DNA of 64,000 nt from Rhodococcus sp. IEGM 1379 (GCF_030056815.1 NZ_JASHKR010000022.1:1-64000); one strand, 5' to 3'. Counted from the stretch's first letter, positions 27,915 through 36,550 are shown. Made by a program: numbers and translations. Notes: generated by a model from the letters alone, not told the origin.

Positions 27915-28409
27915 GTGAGCGATCAACTCTCCATCGCCTTGAAGCGACTGGACCCAGAACTGCCGGTTCCGCAGCGTGCGCATCCCGGGGATGCAGGCGT
28001 GGATCTGTGCTCCACCAGCGACGTCACCATCGAACCGGGTCGTCGTACCCTGGTGGGTACGGGCGTTGCGATCGGCCTGCCGGTGGGAACTGTCGGACTC
28101 ATTCATCCGCGTTCCGGGCTTGCCGCAAAGTCGGGTTTGTCCATCGTGAACGCGCCCGGCACCGTCGACGCCGGCTACCGGGGCGAGCTCAAGGTCTGCT
28201 TGATCAACCTTGATCCGGATACCGCGATCGAGATTCGCCGGGGTGACCGAATTGCGCAGCTCGTAGTCCAGCGCGTCGAGCTTCCGGTGTTCGTGGAGGT
28301 CGAGTCGCTCGACGACACCGCTCGCGGTACCGGTGGTCACGGTTCCAGTGGCGGACACGCGATACTCGACACAGAGGTACGTGCCGGGTCTGTCGGAGAG
28401 GGAGTCTGA
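27915..28409 (+). CDS. dut: dUTP diphosphatase (dUTPase)
   Basis: 164-residue trimeric dUTPase, hydrolysing dUTP to dUMP and pyrophosphate to keep uracil out of DNA. Motifs in order: [11 protein letters not shown] (I), [12 protein letters not shown] (II), [17 protein letters not shown] (III), [11 protein letters not shown] (IV) and [11 protein letters not shown] (V, the flexible tail over the nucleotide). GTG at 27915 gives the standard N-terminus. It is followed after three bases by the DUF3710 gene, the Rv2697c-Rv2696c arrangement. Confidence 0.94.
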   Translation: MSDQLSIALKRLDPELPVPQRAHPGDAGVDLCSTSDVTIEPGRRTLVGTGVAIGLPVGTVGLIHPRSGLAAKSGLSIVNAPGTVDAGYRGELKVCLINLDPDTAIEIRRGDRIAQLVVQRVELPVFVEVESLDDTARGTGGHGSSGGHAILDTEVRAGSVGEGV

Positions 28410-28412
28410 AAC

Positions 28413-29300
28413 ATGTTCGGACGCAAGAAAAAGACTGAGGTCGACGAGGAAGCTACGAGTTTCTTCGGCGACGAGAACGAAAACTCGGATCAGGTCGACG
28501 GCGACTTCGGCGACGGCGCGGTGGCGGGGGACGGTGCCGACGAGGATTTCGGCGACGAGAGCGACGAGACGCAAGGTCCGTACGATTTTGCGGATATCGA
28601 TTCCGAAGATCCCACGGTAGGCCGTGACGGTCAGCGACTCGATCTCGGATCCGTCCTGGTGCCGATGCCTCCGGGCGGCCAACTGCAGGTGGAGATGGCA
28701 CCCGACGGTTCACCACAGGCCGTGCATCTGGTTACCGAACACGGACGGGTTACCGTCGCCGCATATGCAGCACCCAAGTCGCCTGGTCAGTGGCGTGAAG
28801 TTGTCAGCGAGTTGGCGCAGTCACTGCGTGACGACAATTCGCCGGTCAGCATCGAGAACGGCCCGTGGGGTCGCGAATTGGTAGCCGAAACAGCTGCCAT
28901 GGACCTGCGTTTCATAGGCGTCGACGGTCCGCGCTGGATGGTGCGATGTGTCGTGGCGGGTCCCAGCGGATCGACCGCGGCAGGTACACAATTGGTGGCA
29001 ATTGCGCGCGACATTCTGCGCGATACCGTCGTCAATCGTGGAACTGAACCGCATCCGGTTCGGACCCCGTTGCCGGTCGTACTGCCGCAGGCATTGGCCG
29101 AGCAGCTCGCCTCCGCACATGAGCAGCAGATGATTGCTCAGCAGCAAGCCGCCGCTCAGCAGCAGGTAGAGCAGCAGCAAGCCGCAGCCCAGCAGCAGGT
29201 AGATCAGCAGGCTGCCGCACAGCAGGAAGCCCCGGCGCAACCGGCTCCGCCGCAGAGGCGCGGCGAATCCGGTTCTGCCATGCAGCAATTGGGTCAGTAG
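28413..29300 (+). CDS. DUF3710 protein (Rv2696c-like)
   Basis: 295 residues, cotranscribed with dut (three-base gap). After a basic start (MFGRKKKTE) and an acidic linker of about 55 residues, the DUF3710 domain covers about 60-225 (RLDLGSVLVPMPPGGQLQVE; ENGPWGRELVAE; FIGVDGPRWMVRCVVAG). The last about 70 residues are Gln/Ala repeats (AAAQQQVEQQQ-type) with a Pro/Arg end. Function unknown. The Gln tail is likely disordered and variable between strains. Confidence 0.88.
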   Translation: MFGRKKKTEVDEEATSFFGDENENSDQVDGDFGDGAVAGDGADEDFGDESDETQGPYDFADIDSEDPTVGRDGQRLDLGSVLVPMPPGGQLQVEMAPDGSPQAVHLVTEHGRVTVAAYAAPKSPGQWREVVSELAQSLRDDNSPVSIENGPWGRELVAETAAMDLRFIGVDGPRWMVRCVVAGPSGSTAAGTQLVAIARDILRDTVVNRGTEPHPVRTPLPVVLPQALAEQLASAHEQQMIAQQQAAAQQQVEQQQAAAQQQVDQQAAAQQEAPAQPAPPQRRGESGSAMQQLGQ

Positions 29301-29312
29301 ACAGCGTTTTTC

Positions 29313-30038
29313 TCAGGCACTCGCGGTCGTATCGGTTTCGATCGCCGCGAGTGCCTTGACGCATGTGGACCCCAGTATCGAGGGGTCCTGGCCGATCTGT
29401 TCGAGCGTCAAGGTTCCGACGTGGGCGTGGGGGAGCGTTGCTGCCCATTCGTGAGCAATCGCCGAGGGATGGACCGGATCGTCGACGGCTGAGGCAATTC
29501 CCACCGGGACACCGATTTTCGACATGGCGGCTACGGTCAGCCCGCTGTACGTCGAGGCCTCGTCGAGTGCGCAGGGCAGATCCGGCCACTGCGAACGCCA
29601 GGAGCGCTCCAGTTCCCGGCCCAGCCAGGCCGGGCTGGACGCGAGCATCGCTGCGATCACCGATTCCAGGCCCTCGCTGCGTAACTGGGACGCCGTGAAG
29701 CGTGCGCTTGCTGCAGCAGGCGCCCCGTCGGGCGCTCCGGTCCACGCCGGCAGGGCTGCCAACACGCCCGATGTCAAAGTCGGATTACAGGCAGCCCACT
29801 GCAATGCGACGGCGGCTCCGATGGACACACCGCCGACCAGGATCGGGCCGTATTCTGCTGCTGCAGCATCCATCGCCTCGAGGTAGCTGTCGACGACACG
29901 CCGAGGGTCCGGTTCGATTGCGACGGTGAGCACACTTCGGGCATCGAGTGGGTCGCGGAACGCGCGTTCGGCAAAGTGTGCGTCGGAGCCTGTACCAGGG
30001 AGAACGACGGCAACGGTGGGGGATTGAGTGAGCGCCAT
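29313..30038 (-). CDS. alpha/beta hydrolase family protein (Rv2695-like)
   Basis: 241 residues with an alpha/beta-hydrolase outline: VAVVLPGTGSDAHF near the N-terminus and VGGVSIGAAVALQWA as the nucleophile elbow (G-x-S-x-G), a candidate acid in ASAVDDPVHP. The usual final His is less evident (DPSILGSTC region), so catalysis is uncertain. Convergent with the dut-DUF3710 operon with 12 bases between stops. Confidence 0.75.
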   Translation of the reverse strand: MALTQSPTVAVVLPGTGSDAHFAERAFRDPLDARSVLTVAIEPDPRRVVDSYLEAMDAAAAEYGPILVGGVSIGAAVALQWAACNPTLTSGVLAALPAWTGAPDGAPAAASARFTASQLRSEGLESVIAAMLASSPAWLGRELERSWRSQWPDLPCALDEASTYSGLTVAAMSKIGVPVGIASAVDDPVHPSAIAHEWAATLPHAHVGTLTLEQIGQDPSILGSTCVKALAAIETDTTASA

Positions 30039-30175
30039 GACTCGATCTTGCCCGGTGCCCCCGCACCGCCGACCGACTGGTGTGGTTACCCGGTCGTATT
30101 GGGGCTACAGTGGCGATCACACAGCCCTTCAGTGACGCGAAACCCGTGCGTCACATTTGTTCGCAGGAGCGCGCA

Positions 30176-30550
30176 ATGGCACCCGCCGCCGCAGGATATT
30201 TTCGCCGATTGACCCGTCGTCTCACCGAGGACATCGATCAGTTGGATGCCCAGGAAATGACCGAGTCCATCGAGGCTGCGGGAGGCCAGAAGGCATGCGA
30301 TTGTCGGCGCGGTGAAGAAGTCACGATGGTGGGTCGACTGCGAAGCGTCGACGCGTGTCCCAAGTCGGGCAACGCAAGCATCGAGGCGGAGTTCTTCGAC
30401 GGGACCGAAGTAATCAATCTGGTCTGGATCGGCCGCCGCCGCATTCCCGGCATCGAAACCGGAAAGACCCTGCTGGTCCGTGGCCGTGTCGGCGAGCGGG
30501 ACGGTCGTAAGGCGATCTTCAACCCCTATTACGAACTGCGCGGAGAGTAG
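30176..30550 (+). CDS. OB-fold nucleic acid-binding protein (Rv2694c-like)
   Basis: 124-residue protein with an N-terminal helix (YFRRLTRRLTEDIDQLDAQE) and an OB-fold of about 75 residues (GEEVTMVGRLRSV, then AEFFDGTEVINLVWIGRRRIPGIETGKTLLVRGRV). The fold resembles tRNA-anticodon-type OB domains, so nucleic acid binding is likely but unproven. ATG at 30176 is preceded by CAGGAG; the longer frame is unsupported. Followed by the DUF3159 gene as in mycobacteria. Confidence 0.86.
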   Translation: MAPAAAGYFRRLTRRLTEDIDQLDAQEMTESIEAAGGQKACDCRRGEEVTMVGRLRSVDACPKSGNASIEAEFFDGTEVINLVWIGRRRIPGIETGKTLLVRGRVGERDGRKAIFNPYYELRGE

Positions 30551-30625
30551 ACGCGCACCGCATTCGTCGCGAATGTCGGCCGTGCGCTGTGCCGCGAATG
30601 TAGACGGATGTGGCACCCTCGACAG

Positions 30626-31291
30626 GTGACTGAACCAAAACAGCAATCGATCATGGACCAACTCGGCGGATTGAGTGGTCTGATCTACACCTCGGTGCCG
30701 ATTCTGATTTTTGTCCCGGTCAACAGCATTTGGAACCTGACCGCCGCAATCTGGGCGGCACTGGGCGTGGCCGTGTTGATCGCGGCGTGGCGAGTTTTCC
30801 GCAAAGAATCGATCCAACCCGCAGTCTCGGGTGTTCTCGGCGTCGGTGTGTCCGCATTCATCGCGTACCGAACCGGAGATGCCAAGGGCTACTTCCTTTT
30901 CGGCATCTACACCAGCCTTGCCTACGGCGCTGCGTTCGTATTGTCGATCGTGGTGCGATGGCCTCTGGTAGGCATCATCTGGGGATTTCTCAACGGTCAC
31001 GGAAATCTGTGGCGTAAACACCCCCGTGCTGTGCGGTTCTACGACATCGCCACAGCGGCATGGGCATTGGTATTCGGCGCCCGGTACCTGGTGCAGTCGC
31101 AGTTGTACGACACCGATCACACGGGGTGGCTTGCCATCGCGCGTATTGCGATGGGGTGGCCCCTCACCGGACTCGCACTGCTGGTCACTATTTGGGCTGT
31201 GCGCAAAGCAGATCGGATCGTGGAGCCCTCACCGACCGAAGAGCTTGATGATGCGGTAGACGAGGACCCGGATCGCCGCGACCTCAGCTGA
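30626..31291 (+). CDS. DUF3159 membrane protein (Rv2693c-like)
   Basis: 221-residue integral membrane protein with about five to six helices (for example LIYTSVPILIFVPVNSIW, AIWAALGVAVLIAAW, YGAAFVLSIVVRWPLVGIIWGFL). The conserved cytoplasmic loop is HGNLWRKHPRAVRFYDIATAAWA, typical of DUF3159. An acidic C-terminus follows. GTG at 30626 is preferred; ATG at 30608 is possible and neither has a ribosome site. Its end overlaps the convergent GNAT gene by eight bases. Confidence 0.85.
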   Translation: MTEPKQQSIMDQLGGLSGLIYTSVPILIFVPVNSIWNLTAAIWAALGVAVLIAAWRVFRKESIQPAVSGVLGVGVSAFIAYRTGDAKGYFLFGIYTSLAYGAAFVLSIVVRWPLVGIIWGFLNGHGNLWRKHPRAVRFYDIATAAWALVFGARYLVQSQLYDTDHTGWLAIARIAMGWPLTGLALLVTIWAVRKADRIVEPSPTEELDDAVDEDPDRRDLS

Positions 31292-31568
31292 CGAGGTCCT
31301 GGTACTCCGGGTGCTTGCCGAGGTACTTCACGACGTACGGGCACACCGGGTGAACCTTGAGACCCCGCGCTCGAAGCTGGTCCAGGGCACTGCCGACGAG
31401 CACGGCGGCAAGCCCCAGACCTTCATGCTCCGGATAGATCTCGGTGTGATTGAACGAGAGCACATCACCGGAGGTGGTGTAGTCCTCGATGCCGGCCAGA
31501 GTCCCGTCGACATGAATTTCGAAGCGGCTCTGCGTCGGATTGTCGGTGACTACCGTGTTTCCGGTCAT
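31284..31568 (-). CDS. short GNAT-like N-acetyltransferase (YidJ/Gtn type)
   Basis: 94-residue minimal GNAT protein. LAGIEDYTTSGDVLSFNHTEIYPEHEGLGLAAVLVGSALDQLRARG contains the core strand pair and an EGLGLA acetyl-CoA loop, followed by VHPVCPYVVKYLGKHPEY, the C-terminal signature of this short family with a conserved Cys. Substrate unknown. Start ATG 31568 with GAGGGA upstream. It is followed by ceoC 19 bases after its own start on the opposite side, so it lies upstream of no other gene on its strand. Confidence 0.85.
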   Translation of the reverse strand: MTGNTVVTDNPTQSRFEIHVDGTLAGIEDYTTSGDVLSFNHTEIYPEHEGLGLAAVLVGSALDQLRARGLKVHPVCPYVVKYLGKHPEYQDLVS

Positions 31569-31586
31569 CCGATTTCCCTCTCGTTG

Positions 31587-32249
31587 TCAGCTATTGAGAC
31601 GAAGTGCGTTGCGTAGTTGATCCTCGGCGTCCACGGCTGCCACGAACAGGAGTTCGTCTCCGCCTTCGATCGGATCGTCCATCTGAGGCACGATGACTCG
31701 GCCACCGCGCAGAATCGTGACCAAAGCGCAGTCCCGTGGAAGTTCGAGACGCTTGACGGGCTTGCCGGCCAGCGGCGTGTTGTCGGGCAACGTGATTTCG
31801 ACGAGGTTGGCCTGCCCCTGACGCAGCGTCATCAGTTTGACGAGATCGCCGACCGACACCGCTTCTTCGACGAGCGAGGCGAGCATTCGGGGAGTGGACA
31901 CTGCGACGTCGACGCCCCAGGACTCGTCGAACAGCCACTCGTTGCGGGGATCGTTCACGCGGGCTACTACGCGCCGAACACCGAATTCTGTTTTTGCGAG
32001 CAAACTCAGAACCAAGTTGGCTTTGTCGTCGCCGGTTGCAGCAATGACGACCTCGTACGATTCGAGGACAGCGTCTTCGAGTCGGCTCAGTTCGCAGGCG
32101 TCAGCATGGATCCAGGTGGCTTCGGGCACGGATTCCGGCTCGATGTGCTCGAGTTTGCGTTCGATCAACATGACGTCGTGTGCGCTACGAATGAGCTCAC
32201 GCGCAATCGAGCGGCCCACGGCGCCTGCGCCGGCGATGGCAACCTTCAC
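31587..32249 (-). CDS. ceoC: TrkA-type K+ transport regulatory protein CeoC
   Basis: 220-residue RCK protein. The N-domain starts VAIAGAGAVGRSIARELIRSAHDV (NAD-binding GxGxxG) and the C-domain (about 135-220) is TrkA-C (ANLVEITLPDNTPLAGKPVKRLELPRDCALVTILRGGRVI). Two adjacent trkA-like genes, CeoB and CeoC, occur likewise in M. tuberculosis (Rv2691-Rv2692). They regulate K+ uptake through a partner membrane protein; no TrkH/KtrB gene lies in the window. It follows ceoB on the minus strand after 70 bases. Confidence 0.88.
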   Translation of the reverse strand: MKVAIAGAGAVGRSIARELIRSAHDVMLIERKLEHIEPESVPEATWIHADACELSRLEDAVLESYEVVIAATGDDKANLVLSLLAKTEFGVRRVVARVNDPRNEWLFDESWGVDVAVSTPRMLASLVEEAVSVGDLVKLMTLRQGQANLVEITLPDNTPLAGKPVKRLELPRDCALVTILRGGRVIVPQMDDPIEGGDELLFVAAVDAEDQLRNALRLNS

Positions 32250-32319
32250 CTTGATTTTCCAATCACGTTGTTATGCAGCGATAGTGGCTGCGGGTTCGGA
32301 TCAGTCACAGCGGTCGGCA

Positions 32320-32985
32320 TCAGTCGTCGCTCGGCGGCGGATTGCCGGCAAGAGCGATGGCTTCGGCGACAGTGCCCGACACTGCAGCCACGTACACCTG
32401 ATCGTCGGCCTGGATCACGGTCTTACGATCGGGGAGGATTCCGGTGCCGAATCGAATGATGAAGGCGACTCGCGAATTGGTCGCACCCTCGAGGACTGCG
32501 ACGGGCTTGCCCGCCCAATCCTCATGGAGGGCAAGTTCGGTGATTGCCACGGTGCCGGACGGATCACGCCACTTCGCTGTCTGGCTTTCCTTGGTCAAGG
32601 TGTGCAGGAATCGGTCCGTCGACCAAGGAACAGTGGCGACGGTGGGGATGCCCAGACGCTCGTACACGGCGGCGCGCTTGGCGTCGTAAATTCGGGCGAC
32701 GACGCGCTCGACGCCAAAGATCTCGCGCGCGACTCGCGCTGCGATGATGTTGGAATTATCACCTGAAGAGACGGCAGCGAAGGCGTCGGCGCGTTCGATA
32801 CCTGACCGAATCAGGACGTCGCGGTCGAATCCCATGCCGAGAACCTTGGTTCCGGGGAAATCCTGGTCGAGACGCAGAAATGAGCTTTGATCGCGGTCGA
32901 TGACCGCAACTTCGTGTCCGATCCTGGTCAGAGATGCGGCGAGGGAAGATCCCACACGGCCACACCCCATGATGACGACATACAC
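32320..32985 (-). CDS. ceoB: TrkA-type K+ transport regulatory protein CeoB
   Basis: 221-residue RCK protein, sister of CeoC. VVIMGCGRVGSSLAASLTRIGHEVAVIDRD gives the NAD-binding loop and the acidic ribose-binding residue. The segment VARIYDAKRAAVYERLGIPTVATVPW is typical, and the TrkA-C domain follows (GKPVAVLEGATNSRVAFIIRFG). GTG at 32985 is preceded by GGAGTAGGGC. It is divergent from the APC transporter gene, and the region between them contains a 16-base palindrome. Confidence 0.88.
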   Translation of the reverse strand: MYVVIMGCGRVGSSLAASLTRIGHEVAVIDRDQSSFLRLDQDFPGTKVLGMGFDRDVLIRSGIERADAFAAVSSGDNSNIIAARVAREIFGVERVVARIYDAKRAAVYERLGIPTVATVPWSTDRFLHTLTKESQTAKWRDPSGTVAITELALHEDWAGKPVAVLEGATNSRVAFIIRFGTGILPDRKTVIQADDQVYVAAVSGTVAEAIALAGNPPPSDD

Positions 32986-33121
32986 GCCCTACTCCGTTCA
33001 TGGACTTCTCGGCGAGATTGCACGCCGAAACGAACGGTACCTCGCTTGGCGGGAAGAGCAAGTTTCGACCGGCGCAAGGTGTCCGTGTTTTGGGTCGTTC
33101 CGGGGCAGTTCCACTGCTGAT

Positions 33122-33137
33122 GACTCGAATTCGAGTC
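33122..33137. promoter_or_regulatory. perfect 16-bp palindrome in the ceoB/APC-transporter intergenic region
   Basis: GACTCGAATTCGAGTC is self-complementary over all 16 bases. It covers positions about -36 to -21 of the predicted APC transporter promoter, as expected for a dimeric regulator site. The regulator is unknown. Confidence 0.55.
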
Positions 33138-33145
33138 GGACGGCT

Positions 33146-33151
33146 TACGCT
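33146..33151 (+). promoter_or_regulatory. -10 element for leaderless APC transporter gene
   Basis: TACGCT, six bases (TTGCTC), then GTG at 33158; no Shine-Dalgarno. Confidence 0.55.
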
Positions 33152-33157
33152 TTGCTC

Positions 33158-35152
33158 GTGTCTAAGCTCTCGACCGCCACCAAGCGGCTCCTGCTCGGTC
33201 GGCCGTTCCGAAGCGACAAACTCGGGCACACGCTGCTACCTAAGCGGATTGCGCTACCTGTCTTCGCTTCCGACGCTATGTCGTCCGTCGCCTACGCCCC
33301 CGAAGAGATCTTCTTGGTTCTCTCCGTTGCGGGCATTTCTGCATACGCCTACACACCGTGGATCGGCTTGTCCGTCGCGATCGTGATGGCTGTGGTCGTG
33401 GCCAGCTACCGCCAGAATGTTCACGCGTACCCGTCCGGCGGTGGTGACTACGAGGTCGCGACGGTCAATCTCGGTCCGACTGCAGGTTTGACGGTCGGTA
33501 GCGCCCTGATGGTCGACTACGTGCTCACTGTCGCAGTGTCGATCTCGGCAGCGGCGTCGAATATCGGATCCGCGTTGCCCTTCGTCGCCGAGCATAAGGT
33601 GTTGTTCGCAGTCGCGGCGATCGTGCTGTTGACTGCCGTCAACCTTCGCGGAATCCGGGAATCGGGGACGGCATTCGCGATTCCGACCTACGCCTTCATC
33701 GTCGGCATGTTCGTGATGCTCGGCTGGGGCTTCTTCCGAATCTACGTACTCGGCGACGATGTTCACGCCGAGTCGTCGTCCTTCACACTCAATGCCGAAG
33801 ATTCGCATCTCTACGGCGTCGCCTTCGCGTTTTTGATCGCCCGCGCATTCTCTTCGGGTTGCGCCGCGTTGACCGGCGTCGAGGCGATCAGTAACGGCGT
33901 TCCCGCATTCCAGAAGCCGAAGTCCCGCAACGCCGCGACCACGTTGCTGATGCTGGGTGGTTTCGCGATCGTACTGCTGATGGGCATCATCATCCTGGCT
34001 CAGAAGATCGGCATCGTGTACGCGCACAATCCGGCCGAGCAGTTGGTGGGTGCCCCGGAGGGCTACCAGCAGAAGACATTGATCGCGCAGATCGCGGAAG
34101 CCGTGTTCAACGGCTTCCCGATCGGGTTCTTCTTCATGGCGATCGTGACGGCTCTCATCCTGGTATTGGCGGCAAACACTGCCTTCAACGGTTTCCCGGT
34201 TCTGGGTTCGATCCTTGCGCAGGATCGCTACCTGCCGCGTCAGCTGCACACACGCGGTGACCGTCTGGCATTCAGCAACGGAATTCTGTTCCTGTCGGGC
34301 GCTGCAATCGCGTTTGTCGTCGTGTTCGGCGCCGAAGTCACCAAACTGATTCAGCTCTATATCGTCGGCGTATTTGTCTCGTTCGTGCTCAGCCAGACCG
34401 GCATGATCAAGCACTGGACGCGTCATCTGAAGTCCGAGACGGACAAGTCTCAGCGGGCCAAGATGCAGCGCTCGCGCGTGATCAACTCGATCGGTCTTGC
34501 CATGACCGGTGCGGTTCTGATCATCGTGCTGATCACCAAGTTCGCTGCCGGCGCGTGGATCGCTATCGTTGCGATGATCGCGATCTTCGGTGTCATGAAG
34601 ATGATCCGGCGCCATTACGACAGCGTCGCAACCGAACTCGAAGAGCAGGAATGGGACGGCGTTCTGCCGAGTCGTACGCATTCGATCGTGCTCGTCTCGA
34701 AGCTGCACATGCCGACCATGCGCGCTCTCGCCTATGCGCGGGCAACTCGGCCGGACACGTTGGAGGCAATCACCGTCAACGTCGACGAACCTGATACCCG
34801 AGCCTTGGTGCGTCAGTGGGAGAAGAGCGACGTCACTGTGCCGCTCAAGGTGATCGAATCGCCGTACCGGGAAATCACGAAGCCGGTTCTCGATTACGTC
34901 AACCGGGTGCGACGCGATTCACCGCGCGATGTTGTGACCGTGTTCATTCCGGAATACGTCGTGGGGCATTGGTGGGAGCAGATCCTGCACAACCAGAGCG
35001 CTTTGCGACTGAAGAGCCGTTTGCTCTTCCAGCCCGGAGTGATGGTGACCAGCGTGCCGTGGCAGTTGAACTCGTCGGAGAAGGCGAAGCCTTTGGACAT
35101 CGAAAAGACTGCCGGAGCGACTCGTAGAGGTTACGACTCTGGAGAACCCTGA
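33158..35152 (+). CDS. APC superfamily permease (Rv2690c-like)
   Basis: 664-residue permease with 12 predicted membrane helices (about 35-480), starting LPVFASDAMSSVAYAPEEIFLVLSV, and a soluble C-terminal domain of about 150 residues (LVSKLHMPTMRALAYARATRPDTLEAITVNVD) of universal-stress-like fold. Homologues include KimA-type K+ importers, and the neighbouring CeoB/CeoC genes make a role in K+ uptake an attractive inference. Amino-acid transport remains possible. The start is GTG 33158, fixed by the leaderless promoter arrangement. Overlaps the following 21-codon ORF by one base. Confidence 0.85.
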   Translation: MSKLSTATKRLLLGRPFRSDKLGHTLLPKRIALPVFASDAMSSVAYAPEEIFLVLSVAGISAYAYTPWIGLSVAIVMAVVVASYRQNVHAYPSGGGDYEVATVNLGPTAGLTVGSALMVDYVLTVAVSISAAASNIGSALPFVAEHKVLFAVAAIVLLTAVNLRGIRESGTAFAIPTYAFIVGMFVMLGWGFFRIYVLGDDVHAESSSFTLNAEDSHLYGVAFAFLIARAFSSGCAALTGVEAISNGVPAFQKPKSRNAATTLLMLGGFAIVLLMGIIILAQKIGIVYAHNPAEQLVGAPEGYQQKTLIAQIAEAVFNGFPIGFFFMAIVTALILVLAANTAFNGFPVLGSILAQDRYLPRQLHTRGDRLAFSNGILFLSGAAIAFVVVFGAEVTKLIQLYIVGVFVSFVLSQTGMIKHWTRHLKSETDKSQRAKMQRSRVINSIGLAMTGAVLIIVLITKFAAGAWIAIVAMIAIFGVMKMIRRHYDSVATELEEQEWDGVLPSRTHSIVLVSKLHMPTMRALAYARATRPDTLEAITVNVDEPDTRALVRQWEKSDVTVPLKVIESPYREITKPVLDYVNRVRRDSPRDVVTVFIPEYVVGHWWEQILHNQSALRLKSRLLFQPGVMVTSVPWQLNSSEKAKPLDIEKTAGATRRGYDSGEP

Positions 35153-35217
35153 TGTCAGGTTCGACTCCGGAGAGCAATGATTCATCCGAATATGGAACGG
35201 CAGGCGTAGTTCGTTGA
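35152..35217 (+). CDS. 21-codon ORF linking the transporter and methyltransferase genes
   Basis: ATG at 35152 shares a base with the TGA of the transporter gene and has GGAG seven bases upstream. The ORF (MSGSTPESNDSSEYG..., 21 residues) ends in a TGA at 35215-35217 that overlaps the TTG start of the methyltransferase. The peptide has no recognisable function. It may serve to pass ribosomes to the weak downstream start. Alternatively it is the lost N-terminus of the methyltransferase after a frameshift. Confidence 0.4.
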   Translation: MSGSTPESNDSSEYGTAGVVR

Positions 35218-36491
35218 GTGAGAATTGGACCGGGCAGACTTTCGAGGCTGATTTGGGGAAGCCCGGGCACGGCGGGTTTGTCGTCGCACGCCACGAGGGA
35301 CGTGTGGTGTTCGTCCGTCACGGTTTGCCGGGGGAGCGGGCACTGGTTCGGGTGACGGAGGACAAGGGCGGTTCGTTTGCCCGCGCCGACGCGATCTCGA
35401 TCCTCGAGGCTTCGCCGCATCGAATTGATCCGACCTGTCCCATTGCGGGGCCGGGGGGCGCGGGTTGCTGTGACTACTCGCATGCAGATCTGCAGATCCA
35501 GCGAGAGATGAAGTCGTCGGTGGTACGCGAGCAACTTCAGCGACTGGCCGGCGTCGAATCTGATGTCGATGTCGAGGAGTTGCCCGGAACCGGCGACGGC
35601 ACCGGATGGCGGACGCGCGTTCGCCTGGCCGTCGACGACAATGGTGAAGCGGGGTACCACGGGTACCGCAGTAACAAGATCGTGACGGATCTGCGCTGCA
35701 CACAGATCGAGCAGCGTGCGTACGACGGTTTAGCCGGTCCGCAGTGGACACCGGGCAGCGAACTGCAGGTGGTTCTTGATTCTGCGGGCGCGACGCATGT
35801 TGTCGAGATCAGTGCGCCGACGGTATCGAAGGCGGGGCGCCGCGCACCGGGTCGACGCGGAGCGACAGCACGCCGCGCGGCTAGCAGTGGGCCGCGGAAA
35901 ACCCGGGTTGCTCTGGGTAGTGACACAGTGCTCGAGCGCGTCGGATCCCGGGAGTGGGCATTGTCCGCGACCGGATTCTGGCAGGCGCATCGTGGTGCGG
36001 CACAGGCATATTCACAGGTTGTGCGGGACTGGGCCGGTGTGGATTCTGGAGCTACGGCGTGGGATCTGTACGGCGGAGTCGGCGTATTCGCAGCGGTTCT
36101 GGCAGATCTTGTCGGTCCGACCGGCGTCGTGGAATCCGTCGAGTTTTCCGCGCAAGCAGTCAAGGATGGCCGGGCAGCGTTGTCCGATCTCGGGCAGGTC
36201 CGATTTCACAGTGAGCGGGTCGAGAAGATCGTGGGCGCTGCTGCTCCGTTGGCGCCCGCGCCGGGGGTAGTCGTGTTGGACCCGCCGCGGGCCGGTGCTG
36301 GCCGCGCGGTGGTGGAGTCGATCGCGTCGACCGGTACCGAGCGGGTAATCCATATCGGGTGTGACCCGGCGTCGTTCGGGCGCGATATCGGTCTCTATCT
36401 GGAACAGGGTTTCCGACTCGGTGGACTGCGGGCATTCGACGCGTTCCCGCAGACTCATCATGTGGAGTGCGTAGCTCTGCTCGAGCGCTGA
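35214..36491 (+). CDS. TrmA/RumA-family RNA (uracil-C5) methyltransferase (Rv2689c-like)
   Basis: 425 residues. An N-terminal TRAM domain (about 6-62) binds RNA, and the C-terminal SAM-dependent domain contains WDLYGGVGVFAAVLADLVG (SAM loop), VVLDPPRAGAGRAVVESI (DPPR with catalytic acid) and HIGCDPASFGRDIGLYLEQG, where Cys is the nucleophile of the C5-uracil enzymes. No FeS cluster Cys set as in RumA is complete; CCDYSH is a remnant. An internal basic Arg/Ala-rich loop (RAPGRRGATARRAA) near residue 210 is extra. TTG start at 35214, translationally coupled to the upstream small ORF. Confidence 0.85.
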   Translation: MSENWTGQTFEADLGKPGHGGFVVARHEGRVVFVRHGLPGERALVRVTEDKGGSFARADAISILEASPHRIDPTCPIAGPGGAGCCDYSHADLQIQREMKSSVVREQLQRLAGVESDVDVEELPGTGDGTGWRTRVRLAVDDNGEAGYHGYRSNKIVTDLRCTQIEQRAYDGLAGPQWTPGSELQVVLDSAGATHVVEISAPTVSKAGRRAPGRRGATARRAASSGPRKTRVALGSDTVLERVGSREWALSATGFWQAHRGAAQAYSQVVRDWAGVDSGATAWDLYGGVGVFAAVLADLVGPTGVVESVEFSAQAVKDGRAALSDLGQVRFHSERVEKIVGAAAPLAPAPGVVVLDPPRAGAGRAVVESIASTGTERVIHIGCDPASFGRDIGLYLEQGFRLGGLRAFDAFPQTHHVECVALLER

Positions 36492-36516
36492 ACTCTTTCT
36501 GTCGGTATCGCTGCAG

Positions 36517-36546
36517 CGGCTGTGACGCTAATCGCGTCGTCAGCCG
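36517..36546 (+). terminator. hairpin after the methyltransferase gene
   Basis: CGGCTG and GACGC pair with GCGTC and CAGCCG across a five-base loop, with small bulges. It lies 26 bases past the stop codon and before the marR promoter. Confidence 0.5.
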
Positions 36547-36550
36547 TTGC

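Noticed and set aside
33254-34708. 484-codon frame antisense to the APC transporter gene
   Set aside because: It lies wholly inside a gene with clear membrane helices and family motifs; its own translation is Arg/His/Asp-rich without any family resemblance.
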